Positions 34,662-46,310 of a stretch of 64,000 nucleotides of DNA are shown here, in pieces. Source of the DNA: Amaurobius ferox (taxonomy: Eukaryota; Arthropoda; Arachnida; Araneae; Amaurobiidae); contig OX578146.1 in the NCBI GenBank assembly GCA_951213105.1, positions 106,992,697-107,056,696 of the forward strand. Direction: 5' to 3'. How positions within the stretch are numbered: position 1 is the stretch's first letter; each line of letters begins with the position of its first letter. Made by a program: the position numbers and the translations under genes. Below the pieces are notes generated by a model, which saw nothing but the letters and a program-made list of their open reading frames with translations, ran no database searches and was not told the DNA's origin.

Positions 34662-35190
34662 TGTATAAATGAAAGTTACAAAATTCCAGAAATCACACGA
34701 ATAAGGCGCTATGCTGCTCTACATTGTGGATTTTAATATCATACCAGAAAAGTATAAAAATGAAAGAAAGCAATATATCAAAGAATGGCCGGGGGGGGGG
34801 GTGACCCCCACTCCCCGGTTAAGCCAGCTTTGCGTCTAGACAACACTCCCGGTAGCCGATATATTGCATAAAGATGAATACCGAAGTATCAAAATTTTAA
34901 AAGGATTCTAAAAAGGATTCCAAAAAAAGGATTTTAAAAAGGTTACAGAACATGAAAGTGTGGAGTACCCAAAAGACACGTATTTTAAAATTGTACTATA
35001 TGTCTACTCTCACAAAATAAAGGCAATTAGATTCCAAACATATAGATTTTAAGGATCAAAGCAGATACCATACCATAACCCAAATGCACTATCCACCATG
35101 ACGAATCCAGCACCAATCCATCTGCTAGTTATTATCTATTGTATATAAGAGTACTCATTCTTAACTTGTGTAAAGATGGCACAGACTCCC
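33960..35190. other. Unassigned; (TA)n at 34593-34657
   Basis: No gene recognised. An 11-G run at 34791-34801 precedes GTGACCCCCACTCCCCGG, which could pair with it. Confidence 0.5.
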
Positions 35191-35198
35191 TAACGTGA

Positions 35199-35657
35199 TC
35201 AACACACGGGAGGTTCGGCATCCAAATATATGTGGTAGCTATTAGTTACGGTTATACCATAAAATTTGCATATAATGTTACACAGAAAACGCTTCGGAAA
35301 GCCTTGTGCAATTGCACCATGGAGGAAGTTAATATCGCTATTGTAGCGATCATTCACATGACTGTTGATTCTTTTGCTTCCCAAAAGTTGCTTCAAAATT
35401 AGGTTTCTGTATACATTCCTATGTAAGCATGAACACCAAGGAACAATGAAATTTATAACAAATTTAAAATCTCTACGTTTATCGTAGAGGCGAAATCCAG
35501 TTGATCCATCAGGAAGTTTGTACAGAGACAAATCAAGAAAATTAAGACTTTCATCAGGGTTGTATGGTGTTTCTGTTAAAGTTAAACTTTTTGGATAAAA
35601 TTCAAAATCCAATAAAAAAAATTTTTCTTTACAGGCAAAACTTAACATTTGGGTCAC

Positions 35658-35658
<1 letters not shown>
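35199..35658 (-). pseudogene. Penelope-like reverse transcriptase, C-terminal part
   Basis: A minus-strand open frame that emerges from a (TA)n tract at 35662. It reads through FYPKSLTLTETPYNPDESLN, then NFLDLSLYKLPDGS and LYDKRRDFKF, followed by an arginine/asparagine-rich thumb-like stretch (RNLILKQLLGSKRINSHVND). In related RTs as I remember them, YPxxLxL..T, FLDL and YDKRxDF lie just downstream of the catalytic YxDD motif. It therefore represents the half missing from the fragment at 23994-24698. No endonuclease domain follows; the frame stops at 35199. A terminal repeat with the same orientation lies upstream on the minus strand (35700-36000), again joined through (TA)n. Confidence 0.75.

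Positions 35659-35661
<3 letters not shown>

Positions 35662-35699
<38 letters not shown>
35662..35699. repeat. (TA)n at PLE junction
   Basis: Pure TA separating the RT part from the terminal repeat. Confidence 0.97.
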
Positions 35700-35700
<1 letters not shown>

Positions 35701-36000
35701 CAGCAAATCACATCTTTCATTTTGGCATATGGCAACATTGATCCAGTGATATTTTGCTCGTCATGGTTGCGCTGAAGAGGTGTGTTTTGAGGTATTTATG
35801 TTTCCTTTATTGTTCCAATCTATATGCTTGTCGTCCATATAACACAAGTTTATAGATAAAATCTATCTTGTGTTTCAGAAACAAGCATTTTTGTGTTCAT
35901 TTCGAAAAGATATATGGACCCGACGAGAATTTTTTCGAAATGAACTTTTCGTAAGCCTAATCTCGTAAGCCTAAATCTCCTCCATGTGCAAGCTTTTTTG
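35700..36000 (-). mobile_element. PLE terminal repeat, copy P4
   Basis: On the minus strand it shows the block AAGTTCATTTCG, the pseudoknot motif, TAAATACCTCAAAAC-like, then ATCAATGTTGCCA and GAAAGATGTGATTTGCTG before (TA)n. This is the same order as P1 and P3. Confidence 0.7.
35824..35919 (-). other. Conserved pseudoknot-capable RNA motif, copy P4
   Basis: Three perfect 8-bp stems, on the minus strand: GTCCATAT/ATATGGAC (35912-35919 with 35833-35840), ATGCTTGT/ACAAGCAT (35881-35888 with 35824-35831), AACACAAG/CTTGTGTT (35867-35874 with 35841-35848). The first and third have different sequence from P3 but keep pairing. Confidence 0.7.
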
Positions 36001-36196
36001 CTTGATTTTTTTGTTTTCTTATTTGCATTCCTCATTTTTGAAATTTGTTGATTGTCTTTGTCCTTATGACTTGCATTATGCTTTATTATTTTCTCTTTTT
36101 GTCTTAATTTCTTTTATTTCTTTGTATTTGTAGAAAATTTTGGAATAGTGTATTATGAGTTACTACATACATTCTAACTTTGGATTTAATAATTTA

Positions 36197-36246
<50 letters not shown>
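36197..36246. repeat. (TA)n microsatellite
   Basis: Pure TA of about 50 bp immediately beside the mariner-like element. Confidence 0.96.
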
Positions 36247-36251
<5 letters not shown>

Positions 36252-37171
36252 GGTGACCCAAAAACATTAACCTCGGCTGTTATTCCTTAAATATTGATCT
36301 TAGACATATATAATAAATTAAGCTGAGTAAAAAAAGATACAAAAAATTATGAAATCGATTAAAATTTTCAAGGGAATTAAATTTTAAGAAATACAAAATT
36401 TAAATTTTTATACGGTCCCCGTACAAAAACACTCCCAATGAGCAAAATGTGCCCCATACACTAATATGGTGATGTACAAAATTTCAGCATTTTATCATAA
36501 AAAGTCCCAGAGATACGTTTAAACAAATTTGGTGGGGGATTAATCTCACAGTAAAATGTAATGTTTACAGCAAGAGTGCAAATGATGCAACACAGAAATG
36601 CATCATAGGCAAATAATATCTGCCTCTTATCTTTAATCAGGCGAATGCAGCTCTGTATTGGCAAGGATGGAAAACATTTTGAACAAGCTTTGTAATCTTT
36701 GCGTAAAGATATTATTTCTACACAGTGTAGATACTTTTGTACCAATAAATAGCAAAACTATTATTTATTTATGTAATCATTGTTTTCTTTCATAATTTGT
36801 GTATGACCCCTGAAACGCGATCTACCGACATGATTTTTCCCCTCTGAGAACCTATGTCGATGCATCGAAAAGTGGTTTAGGTCAGCATTTTTGTCTTTTC
36901 ATATCTCTGGGACTTTTTAAGATAAAATTCTGAAATTTTGTACATCACCTTATTAGTGTATGGGGCACATTTTACTCATTGGAAATGTTTTTGTACGGGG
37001 GTCGTATAAAAATTTAAATTTTGTATTTCTTCCAATTTAAACCCCTGAAAATGTTTATCGATTTCATAAAATTCTGTACCTTTTTATACGCAACTTTGTA
37101 ATTTATTATATACGTCTAAGATCAATATTTAAGGAATAAAAGGTTGGTCAATGTTTTTGGGACACCCTGTA
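36247..37171. mobile_element. Tc1/mariner-like element with long inverted repeats
   Basis: Ends TACAGGGTGACCCAAAAACA and, inverted, TACAGGGTGTCCCAAAAACA. Similarity between the arms continues for roughly 250 bp (TTCCTTAAATATTGATCTTA, AAAATGTGCCCCATACACTA, AAAAAGTCCCAGAGATA on both arms), leaving about 300 bp of unique centre. It is flanked by TA. The centre has a 94-codon minus-strand frame (36461-36745) without a recognisable transposase motif. I read it as a non-autonomous foldback derivative. Confidence 0.82.
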
Positions 37172-38990
37172 TATATATATTCTGATTAAAGTTTTCTAAT
37201 TACGAGTAAGTAGAGGTTGTAAGTGTCTGGTTGTAGGACATTCTACAGAATTCTAAAAATTTCCGGCCACGCTTGCTACACAACTTTCTTAATCAATATT
37301 TAGTTTATCTTAGCGACTTGAATGGACCTGCTAGTCCCTAGGTTGCATTGTAACAAAATTTTGTGTTCTGTGTTTATGTTATGCTTTTCTGTTTGTTAAT
37401 TGTGCTCGCCTGTATTGTCTTGTTTGTTGTATTAATAAATTTGAAAATTTTTGAATATTTAGTATATGCCCCGCCAACAAACGTAATGATTATACGGTAC
37501 AACAAGCAAAATAAATTACTTTACGACAAATTAGACCCTTTGTTTAACAAAATGCAAATTTCAGACGATTTCGTAACAAACGTATGTGACACACAAACGG
37601 TGAAACGTTCGATATTTTGGATCAAGAATATTAAATTAATAATTTTGGCAAAAAAGCGACAGGAATTTTCGAAGAAGTTAAATTTAATTTTCTAGGATAT
37701 TGAATAATCGCCAACTAGGCGGCATTTCCAAACAAATCGTTAATTTGGCGATATTGTGTTAAATTTTATGCAATGGCTCCTGTATGTGTCGCTGACATTG
37801 GTTTTCTTTATTACATTAACGGATGTCATTTAATTGATATTACCATTGAATAAGTTCATTTAACTATTAATTATTATGAGATAATAAATCCCTTTATCAA
37901 TTGAAACTAAAGAAAAATTAATGATGAATTAGAAATTACTTTAAACTCCACAAAAAAGAAAAGAAAATTCTGTGTGCGTCACTGATTATCCAAAGTATGT
38001 CTGGAACTCTTTTACGTTTGACAAAATGCTTTATAGCAATCGATAAAGTTCTTTAACAGAATTTAAAAAATTCTCCATTTGTATAGAAACTCCCCCCCCC
38101 CCTCCCCCACTCCTCTGACTGCACAATACCTACATAATCCCATCCTAATTCAATCTTTGTCTTCTCGTGAAAATTTAAAGCCTACGTGCACCTCGGATCT
38201 TTCCCTATTACTCCATCACAATGAGGAGCAATTACAAAAAGAAATTTCTTTTTGTAATTGACCTTGTCAATTTTTCCTCCCTGCTCTCCTGACATTTCTC
38301 TTATCTTTTCCCCTGCTTTAGGGAATAACATCTAAAGGAGTTTCCCCGTCTTTTGGAGAATAAAAAAAATTTTTTTTTAGTAAAATAAAAATGGCATTAT
38401 TCCCATCAGTCACGTATAAAAGGACTGCGCGTTACTTATTTTTTAATGATTGAATAAAAGTTATTTAAATTAGAGCCTCCAAACTGTATTTGTAGAAGAA
38501 ATAAAGAGCTTTTAAATTTGTTCTGTTCAATGATTTTTATCTTTTGTTTTTAAGTCCTTAAAAAATCGTGACTTTGAATTCATTTTTGAGATTCGGCTTA
38601 ATTTATTATATTGTTCTTGTAAAATATTGAAAGATCTGACTTATTGTCAACATTGGCTTAGTACTCCATCATTTTTATTACAATGACATAAAAGTGTTCT
38701 GTGAATAAATCTAAAATTAATTACTGAGTATTTTTTTTTTTCCTATAGAGATTCATGATTCTATTTAAAAGACAAAATATGAAAAGTATAAAAATGTTAA
38801 AAATATTTCAATCCTTTGCTGATGGAGAAATGATGGCTTAGCATAAGGAATGGAAATATAATTGACATAGAAACACAGAGGGTTAGATTTTACAAGAAAT
38901 TTGATAAATGCCCCAATAATGTATCAAAAGTTTTATCAATGTGGACTATAAACGAACCTTAAAATATCGCTTTAGAAAACATCAAAATTA
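37172..38990. other. Unassigned; TTGGCGA-type block at 37700-37770
   Basis: A 110-codon frame at 37363-37695 begins with a hydrophobic stretch but matches nothing I know. An 11-C run is at 38092-38102. Confidence 0.45.
38229..38260. repeat. 32-bp perfect palindrome
   Basis: CAATTACAAAAAGAAA followed directly by its reverse complement, with no loop. Confidence 0.95.
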
Positions 38991-38995
38991 TATTA

Positions 38996-39075
38996 AACTA
39001 GGGGGGGTCCGCCTCTGCTCGCTAACCTCTAACTGGCTAGATGAGCTCGTTTCGTGAGCTCTTTCATGCCGTCTA
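38996..39075 (+). repeat. GC-rich repeat head, copy 1
   Basis: AACTAGGGGGGGTCCGCC, then CTCGCTAACC and GAGCTC...GTGAGCTCTTTCATGCC. It parallels 39785-40027. Confidence 0.5.
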
Positions 39076-39109
39076 TTACGCAGGCATAATATGCCCCTTA
39101 TTCTTATAT

Positions 39110-39780
39110 ACGTAACACCTTTATAAAAATAAATTTTTATTAGTGATGAGAAATTTCATCCAACATGCCAACTATGGTCGAAAAATGCCTTTTGAGAATT
39201 TTTATAAATTGTTTCGTTTTATACGGTACAGAGATAAGGCTTTTTACTTTTGCTCGATTTGTTGTTGTACTGCTGATCATCAATTTACTTACATATTCAA
39301 TTTAAAAATACTTAAAAGTTTTAAAAACTAAATTTAGAAAATTATTTAGGGTACTTTGTATTATGCGTTAAAAAGTTCGAAATTAACGGATGGGAAGTTG
39401 CAGAGTTAATGTTATGCATTAATTTGCATAAACTTTTATTAATTAACTATCAGCTTTGGTTAATTAATTAGAAACTTTGCTACATTTAATTCTTATATAT
39501 TAAAATAAATTGTAATTATTATATATTAATATTGATGTATGGCTGATGTCTATATGGATTTTCGCAATCAACTATTAGCTCAGAAATATAGCTCTACGAA
39601 TAACTATTTGTTAATTTATATAGTAATTTACATGGATTGAAATATATAATAACAACTATTAGAACTATTAGAGTTTACATACGCTTATATGTAATTAATA
39701 GGCTTTATTGTATAAAAACCAATACCACGATATAATAGTGGTCCCATATAATGAAAACTTCCGTATTTAATTATCATAAT
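39110..39780. other. Unassigned AT-rich sequence
   Basis: No feature recognised. Confidence 0.5.
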
Positions 39781-39784
39781 TAAT

Positions 39785-40027
39785 TAAAACTAGGGGGCTC
39801 TGCCCGCTCCACTCGCTCACCCCCCTTCGGGAGGCTTCGCTTCCTACTCGCTGCGCTCGCTTCATATCTATCTTTCCTAAAATTTCTACTTTCAAGAATC
39901 TCTTTTCTATCCCTGCCTATTTTCCACAGGAGGGAAAAGCAGGGATTTTTCTTAACCCAGAGAATCCCAAAACTGAATTCCTTGATCATAAGCTCGCCTA
40001 ATCGCTTCGCGAGCTATTTCATGCCAA
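39785..40027 (+). repeat. GC-rich repeat head, copy 2
   Basis: AACTAGGGGGCTCTGCCC, CTCGCTCACC, CGCTGCGCTCGC, and at the end CGCGAGCTATTTCATGCC, like copy 1. It lies just upstream of the R1 pair and may be the 5' end of a larger composite. Confidence 0.5.
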
Positions 40028-40222
40028 ACTAAATTTTAAATCGATAAACGGTTTATTTCATCGTATTACCCTATTATTTCTCTATAAATGTACCAAATTT
40101 CATATTTTCGTATGCTATAACTTTACGGTACGAGGCAGAGGAGTCACTAGAAGTGCCGATACGAAAAAAAAGTTCACAGAAGTGCATAAAAATTAAAATA
40201 TCTCAAAAACTACATCGAAATT

Positions 40223-41510
40223 AACAAGAAAGATCAATCATGCATAAAGCATTGATTATGAAACACTTTCCAACTTCATTGCAATTTCATTTAAACATCT
40301 CTAAAATGCGATACATTCCTCGGTAATATTTTGAAAATTATCACAATACTACATTAATTTATTATATTTGAGAACTTAAAACTTCATCGAAAAAAAATTC
40401 AAATGACGGCATTGAAATATAAATTGCCTGGTTTAAACATCTCTAAAATGTGATACATTCCTCGGTAATAATTTAAGAATTATCATAGTACTACGATAAT
40501 TTATTTTATTTGAAAACTTCATCGAAAACAACTGAAATTCATTCAAATGACGTCATAGAAAAAATAACGCGTCTGGATCTCTCTATAAAAACAACATTTC
40601 ATTCATGACATTTTCCTATTTATTTCATTCATCACAATACTATAATAATTTATTTTATTTAAAAATTAAGACCCTGGAGCTACAAGTAATTAAACTCTAT
40701 GCTTAAAATTTCATCGAAAAAAATCGTCCTTCTCTTTGTAAAATCAATGAATATTTCATTCATATCAACTATGCAGACTCCATGGGCTAAATAATTTTGT
40801 TTGAAAGAAATACAGCGATTCTAATACAACTCATTCTACATATTTTGCTGTTTACATAAGTGAAAAATAGGCTTCGTTGTAGAAATAAACAAATTTGGAT
40901 GAGCATTTAAACTCAAATATATTGTAATTGCGTTGTTTCGGTATGTAGATGTACAGAATTTAAGCAAAAACAAAGTGGTTTTAGGACGGATTCAACACTC
41001 AATATGAATTAAAAAGAACTTTAAAAATCACGATTTTGAGACAAGATGGATGCCATATATCATTTTGAAGTGGGTCACGTGATCTTTTCATATCATGGTC
41101 ACGTGATCGCTTCGCATAAGAGGTGTTATTATTATTTTAATTTTTATTTAAAAAACTACTGAATATATTTCGCTGAATTTTTTTTTTATATATTTTATGG
41201 AGCAATTTTAATATTACCTAAAATTTTCGAAGCAATTTGTGAATTTTAAATCCGCTTAAGAAATGTCTGAAAAATTAGGTCCCATAGGGCTCAATGTATT
41301 TCATTTTTTCAACCCGGGTTCAATCTAAAACTAATTGGGTGATATTATTCGTTTATATTCCTATAGGTCCTACAGACCGTCTGAACAACATACTCAAATT
41401 TCATTTTGATTAAGTCATTTTTACGGCAGATATCGTGCTAACGGACAGACAGACAGACAGAATGAACAAAGTCATAAACATTTTTCAACTTTGTTGTAAA
41501 ATGTTAAAAA
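40223..41510 (+). mobile_element. R1 element, second copy
   Basis: The same ends and internal order as 9040-10348: AACAAGAAAGATCAATC, two ATACATTCCTCGGTAAT blocks, GTCACGTGATC, CAACCCGGGTTCAATC, (GACA)n, terminal hairpin and GTTAAAAA. No open frame. Confidence 0.85.
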
Positions 41511-41666
41511 TGGGGCTCTGTCCTATAAAAAATCACCCATACAGGCACCAGCCTGCAAAAATTCATGGTCTTATTATTGTTAGTTTATCTAGGACGCGAA
41601 CTCGCAGCTCAAATAGTTCGTCTTTGACTTAGATATTAAATATTTCTTAAACTGCAATATATATCA

Positions 41667-43749
41667 AACAAGAAAGATCAATCATGCATAAGCATTGATT
41701 ATGAAACACTTTCCAACTGAAATGTAATTTCATTTAAAAATTTCTAAAATGTGATACATTCAGTGGTGATATCTTTTGCATTATCACAGTATTACAGTAA
41801 TTTATTATACTTAAATATTTTAAACTGTATCGAAATATAAATCATCTGATTCTTTATGCAAAATCAATGAATATTTCATTCATATAAGTTGTATTCCAGA
41901 CTCCAGAGCTAAATAATTTTGTGTGAAAAAAATTCAGCAATTCTTATGTAATTCATCTTTCAATTGCTTGAGTTATTTGCATTCTGCATATGTTAAAATT
42001 AGGCTTCGTTGAAGAAATAATAAAAGTTTAGGGATCACTTAAAATCACAATTATTGTAATTGCATAGGCACGGAATTTAGATACACAGATAATACACAGA
42101 TGCACAGATAATATATGTGTGTATGTGTATGTACTCAAAGTACTGGAATCGTTCCGAAGATCGGAACTCGAATTTTCAAAGGATCTACACGTTTTGGGAC
42201 TTCTAGAACACGAAAAAACTATTTTTAGGAAGATGTCTGTGTGTGTAAGGGTGTATCTGTGTATGTTTCTGTGTGTCTGTGTGGATATTACATCCACTCT
42301 AATTGAATAACTAATGGACCGAACTTCATACAATTTGGTAGGAATGTTTGTTGTGGGAAATCCTGATGTTCATTAGATTATAGTACGATTCGTAATAAAA
42401 GAATATGCCTTCTTTGCGAAATGGCCGCAGAAAATGCCTTTATCCACTCTAGCTAAAAACTAATGGAACAAATTTAACAAAATTTGGTGTATAATATTTC
42501 AATAACCTACAAGTGATTTATATACCAAATTTAACAAAATTTTTTATATAAATCATTTGTAGGTTATTATAGTACGATTCGTGAAAAAGGAACGGGCTAT
42601 TTTTGCTAAATGGCCCGCAAAAATCGTTATATATAAAAATAAAAGACTACGTGTGCTCAATTATATCAATTAAATTCCTATTTTATACGTGATTTTTGAC
42701 AACAAAAAGAATAAGACTAACCCCATTACTCTAGGACTAGCCGTTCTTGAGATATTCTAGTTTTTTTGCGTTTTCGCTACGCCACCTTTGACAATAAGTC
42801 CAGCTATCAAATGAGAACCAAATTTAAGTTTAACGTGTAAATTCAATGTCATTTAAAATACTTATGGTTGTTATTTTGTGCAGATAAACTCACAAATTAT
42901 TATTGAAGAAATAAAGAGAACGAATATGAGTCTGCAGGGAAAGACATGTGCTCTCCACATCAGAATTTTTAACAATATTACAACAATGATTTATAGAAGT
43001 GAACGGGGATTATTTTCAGGCCATTTCGAAAAAAATGTATGATCTATATTTAAAGATCCATCAAATTTTTGTAAAATAAAATGTTCAACAAATTTAAGCT
43101 GTGTACCAAATTTTAACTCTCTAGGACGTAGGAAAGTGCATTAAAAATGCCATCAAATAAGTATATCATGAAGAGTTATATAAAATTAAAAAAAAAATGA
43201 AAAATTGTTATTTACGAAATTTATTTTAAAATGTGAAGCCTCTCTTATATGCAAAATAATTAAACATTTGGAAAGATATTTATTATACAATATATCTCTC
43301 TTTTCTTTCTGGAGGATATCCCAAAGTCAGAATTTAATTGAATTTGTTTTTTTCCCTATATTAAATAATTTTTAATTAAAAAACTACTTAACATATTTTA
43401 CTGAATTTTTTTTTATATATTCTATGGGATAATGTGAATATTTCCTAAAAATTTCGAAGCAATTCGTGAATTTTAAGTTTACTTAAAAAATGTTTGAAAA
43501 ATTAAGTCCCATAGGGTTCAATGCATTTCATTTTTTTAACCCGGGCTCAATAAAAAACTAATTGGGTGATATTATTTATTTATATTCCCATAGGTCCCAC
43601 AGACCGTCTGAAAAACATACTAAAATTTCATTTTGATAAAGTCATTTTTACGGCAGTTATCGTGCTAACGGACAGACAGACAGACAGACAGACAGACAGA
43701 ATGAACAAAGTCATAAACACTTTTCAACTTTGTTGTAAAGTGTTAAAAA
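41667..43749 (+). mobile_element. R1 element, third copy, interrupted by R2
   Basis: Starts AAACAAGAAAGATCAATC and ends with an expanded (GACA)6 run, then AACACTTTTCAAC...GTTGTAAAGTGTTAAAAA. The centre is replaced by a minus-strand R2 (42125-42966) and about 400 bp of other sequence. It follows the preceding R1 in the same orientation after only about 150 bp. Confidence 0.8.
42125..42966 (-). mobile_element. R2 element nested in R1
   Basis: Read on the minus strand: TGATGTGGAGAGCACATG, CTTTCCCTGCAGACTC, GAACGGCTAGTCCTAGAG, TTTTGCGGGCCATTTAGC, then AAAATAGTTTTTTCGTGTTC and CGTGTAGATCC. The terminal hairpin is decayed. Confidence 0.78.
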
Positions 43750-44014
43750 CGGTTTATTTCAGCATATCCCCCAAAGCTTTTTCTACAAGTGTACTAAATT
43801 TCATATTTTTATATGCAATAGTTTTTGCGGGACTAAGCAAAGAATCTCGAGAAACGAGAAATTTGTCGAACAGCGGCAGCTACTTTTTTTTAATATAGAG
43901 ATACGCTGTAATAGAGCAACTTATTTAAAGACTAAAATTTAATATTTTAGTGAATTATCCTCCGCCCTTCTTTCTCAATAAAAAGTTTCTGGCAAGCCCA
44001 TCCTTCAGGACTGC

Positions 44015-44775
44015 ATTTTGGTGTGCGGCACTCCTAAAGTAGAAAATATTGGTAAACTGAAATTGTACACTTTCTTCCTTCCAAACTATCTACCCTTTCA
44101 CCAAATTTGATATCTCTATCTCATTCCGAAGCATGTTTTTTATGAATTCATTTTTCGAACGTTTTACTCTGGAGCACTCCCTTAAACGAACATTTTTAAA
44201 AAACTATTTTCGTCTTGGGTGTTTTCGCCAAATGATTAGACCACATACCAAATTTCAAGCCTCTATCACATTTTAAAGGAACCTTTTTTCATCTATTCGG
44301 TAAATCGAACATTTTGGTGTGCGACACGCCCTTAAGTAGAAAATATTGGAAATCTGAAATTGCACATTTTCTTCCTTTCGAACGATTTACCCATACAACA
44401 AATTTGAAGTCTCTATCTCATCGCAAAGCATGCTTTCCTATCATTTCACTTTTCGAACGTTTTGGTGTGCGGCAGCCCCTTAAGTAGAAAATATTAGAAA
44501 TCTGAAATTGCACACTTTCTTCCTTTCGGACGATTTACCTATACACCAAATTTGAAGTCTATATCTCATCATAAAGCATGCCTTGCTATCATTTCACTTT
44601 TCGAACGTTTTGGTGTGGAGCACCCCCTCTAGAGAACGTTTTCGAAAAATTCGAATTTCCAGGGGGTTTTATCGAACGACCAAGCCGTGTACCAAATTGC
44701 AAGTCTCTATCTATTCGGGAAGTGCCTAAAAAAGGCGTGACAGACAGACGGACACTTGGCAATTATTATATATAG
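44015..44775 (+). repeat. R4 repeat block, copy 1
   Basis: Made of units of about 148 bp sharing TTTTGGTGTGCGGCACCCC, AGTAGAAAATATTGGAAATC, ACACTTTCTTCCTTTCGAAC, ACACCAAATTTGAAGTCTC and TCATCGCAAAGCATG. Starts are near 44020, 44312 and 44460, with a variant ACTCTGGAGCAC unit between. It ends with a distinct unit (ATTCGGGAAGTGCCTAAA) and GACAGACAGACGGACACTTG, ACAATTATTATATATAG-like sequence. Confidence 0.85.
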
Positions 44776-44884
44776 ACTAGCCGAATACCCGTTGAAAATC
44801 AACGGTCTCGCAATAAGCAATCCCTGAATAATGTAAATTTTATAATAATTCGCGTTTCATATTTATTCGACAAATCGAATATTT

Positions 44885-45830
44885 TGGTATGCAGAACCCC
44901 CTAAAGAAGAAAATATTAGGAAACTAAATTTGCGCATTTCTTCCTCTGTTTGTCTTGTGTTTTTTATCAGATGATTGGCCCATATACCAAATATCAAGCC
45001 TCTATCACATTTAAAAGCATATTAGTGTGCGCACCCCTTAAAGTAGCAAATATTGGAAATCTGAAATTTCACACTTTCTTCCTTTCAAACTATGTACCCT
45101 TACACCAAATTTGATATCTCTATCTCATTTCGAAGCATGGTTTTTTTTCAATTCACTTTTTGAACGTTTCACTCTGGAGCACCCCCCCCCCCCCCTAAAC
45201 GAACATTTTTGAAAAACTATATTCTTCTTGCGTGTTTCCGTCAAATAATTAGCCCATATACCAAATTTCAAGCCGCTATCAAATTTTAAAGAAGCGTTTT
45301 CTCATTTATTCTGTAAATCGAACATTTTGGTGTGCGGCACCCCCTTAAGTGGAAAATATTGGAAATCTGAAATTGCACACTTTCTTCCTTTTGAACGATT
45401 TACCCATACACCAAATTTGAAGTCTCTATCTCATCGCAAAGCATGATTTCCTATCATTTCACTTTTCGAACGTTTTAGTGTGCGGCACCCCCTTAAGTAG
45501 AAAATATTGGAAATCTGAAATTGTACACTTTCTTCCTTTCGAATGATTTACCTATACACCAAATTACCAGAAGAATTGAGACCATTTTTACCAGAAGAAT
45601 TGAAGTCTCTATCTCATCGCAAAGCATGTTTTCCCATCATTTCACTTTTCGAACGTTTTGGCGTGGGGCACCCCCTTTAAAGAACGTTTTCGAAAAATTC
45701 GATTTTTCCAGCGGGTTTTATCGAACAACCGAGCCGTGTACCAAATTGCAAGTCTCTATCTATTCGGGAAGTGCCTAAAAAAAAGCGTGACAGACAGACG
45801 GACTGACACTTGGCAATTAGTATATATAGA
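44885..45830 (+). repeat. R4 repeat block, copy 2
   Basis: The same series of unit types in the same order as copy 1, ending with the same terminal unit and TGACAGACAGACGGAC. One unit has a 14-C run (45182-45195). Another has a local 25-bp duplication containing ACCAGAAGAATTGA (about 45565-45604). Confidence 0.85.
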
Positions 45831-46049
45831 TTATTTATACGTTTAGTTGGAGTAGGTGCTATTAGCACCCTCTGGGTACGCCATTGATTTGTGAAAAACC
45901 CATCTATTTCCTGTCCTTCTTTCACTTTCAATTTCCTGCATGTTCTCCGATGCAAATAGAAGAGAAACCAGACACGGCATCAACAACTAAACTCGAATCC
46001 AAATCTTAGTTTATACACCCGTGAAAAATTGGAAAGCTCTTACAAGTTG

Positions 46050-46310
46050 TAAATCAAGAAATTAGCGGGACATATCCAGGTCACCCTTCCAGTCTGGAGA
46101 TGTTTTTTAAAGCAGCAATTTCATTTTCTTTACAGATAAGATTGTGTATATTCAATCGCGTGGGCAGGTACAAATCTTACTTTGATGGATGCCAGCTGTA
46201 ATGGGGGAAATTAGAGAAATCGGCGGCGACTTGCGGTGAGTAATATTGATTGATCAAACTGACCTTAATACTTGTGATGGAGCGATCAACGCTTAATTAA
46301 ACAAGAGAGT
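46050..46310 (+). repeat. Duplicated 250-bp block with exon-like core, copy 1
   Basis: Aligns with 52530-52810. Shared blocks: AAATCAAGAAATTA, GGTCACC-TTCCAGTC, a pyrimidine-rich tract ending in AG, a 100-bp core, a GTGAG donor-like site, ATATTGATTGATC and TTAATTAAACA. Confidence 0.8.
46136..46235 (+). other. Exon-like module, copy 1 (100 bp)
   Basis: Preceded by TTTTCTTTACAG and followed by GTGAGTAA, good acceptor and donor matches. All three frames contain stops, so if spliced it is non-coding. Core strings ATAAGATTGTGTAT, AATCGCGTGGGCAG, TTTGATGGATG, GGGGGAAATTAGAGAAATCG. Confidence 0.35.

Noticed and set aside
35912..35950. Hammerhead ribozyme on the strand opposite the PLE (CCGACGAG ... 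CGAAA)
   Set aside because: The core-like strings occur, but U4 is replaced, stems I and III would have to cross, and the strings are not kept in copy P3. Treated as coincidence or a decayed relic.
37363..37695. 110-codon frame with a hydrophobic N terminus
   Set aside because: AT-rich low-complexity translation gives hydrophobic runs by chance. No family resemblance and no supporting context.
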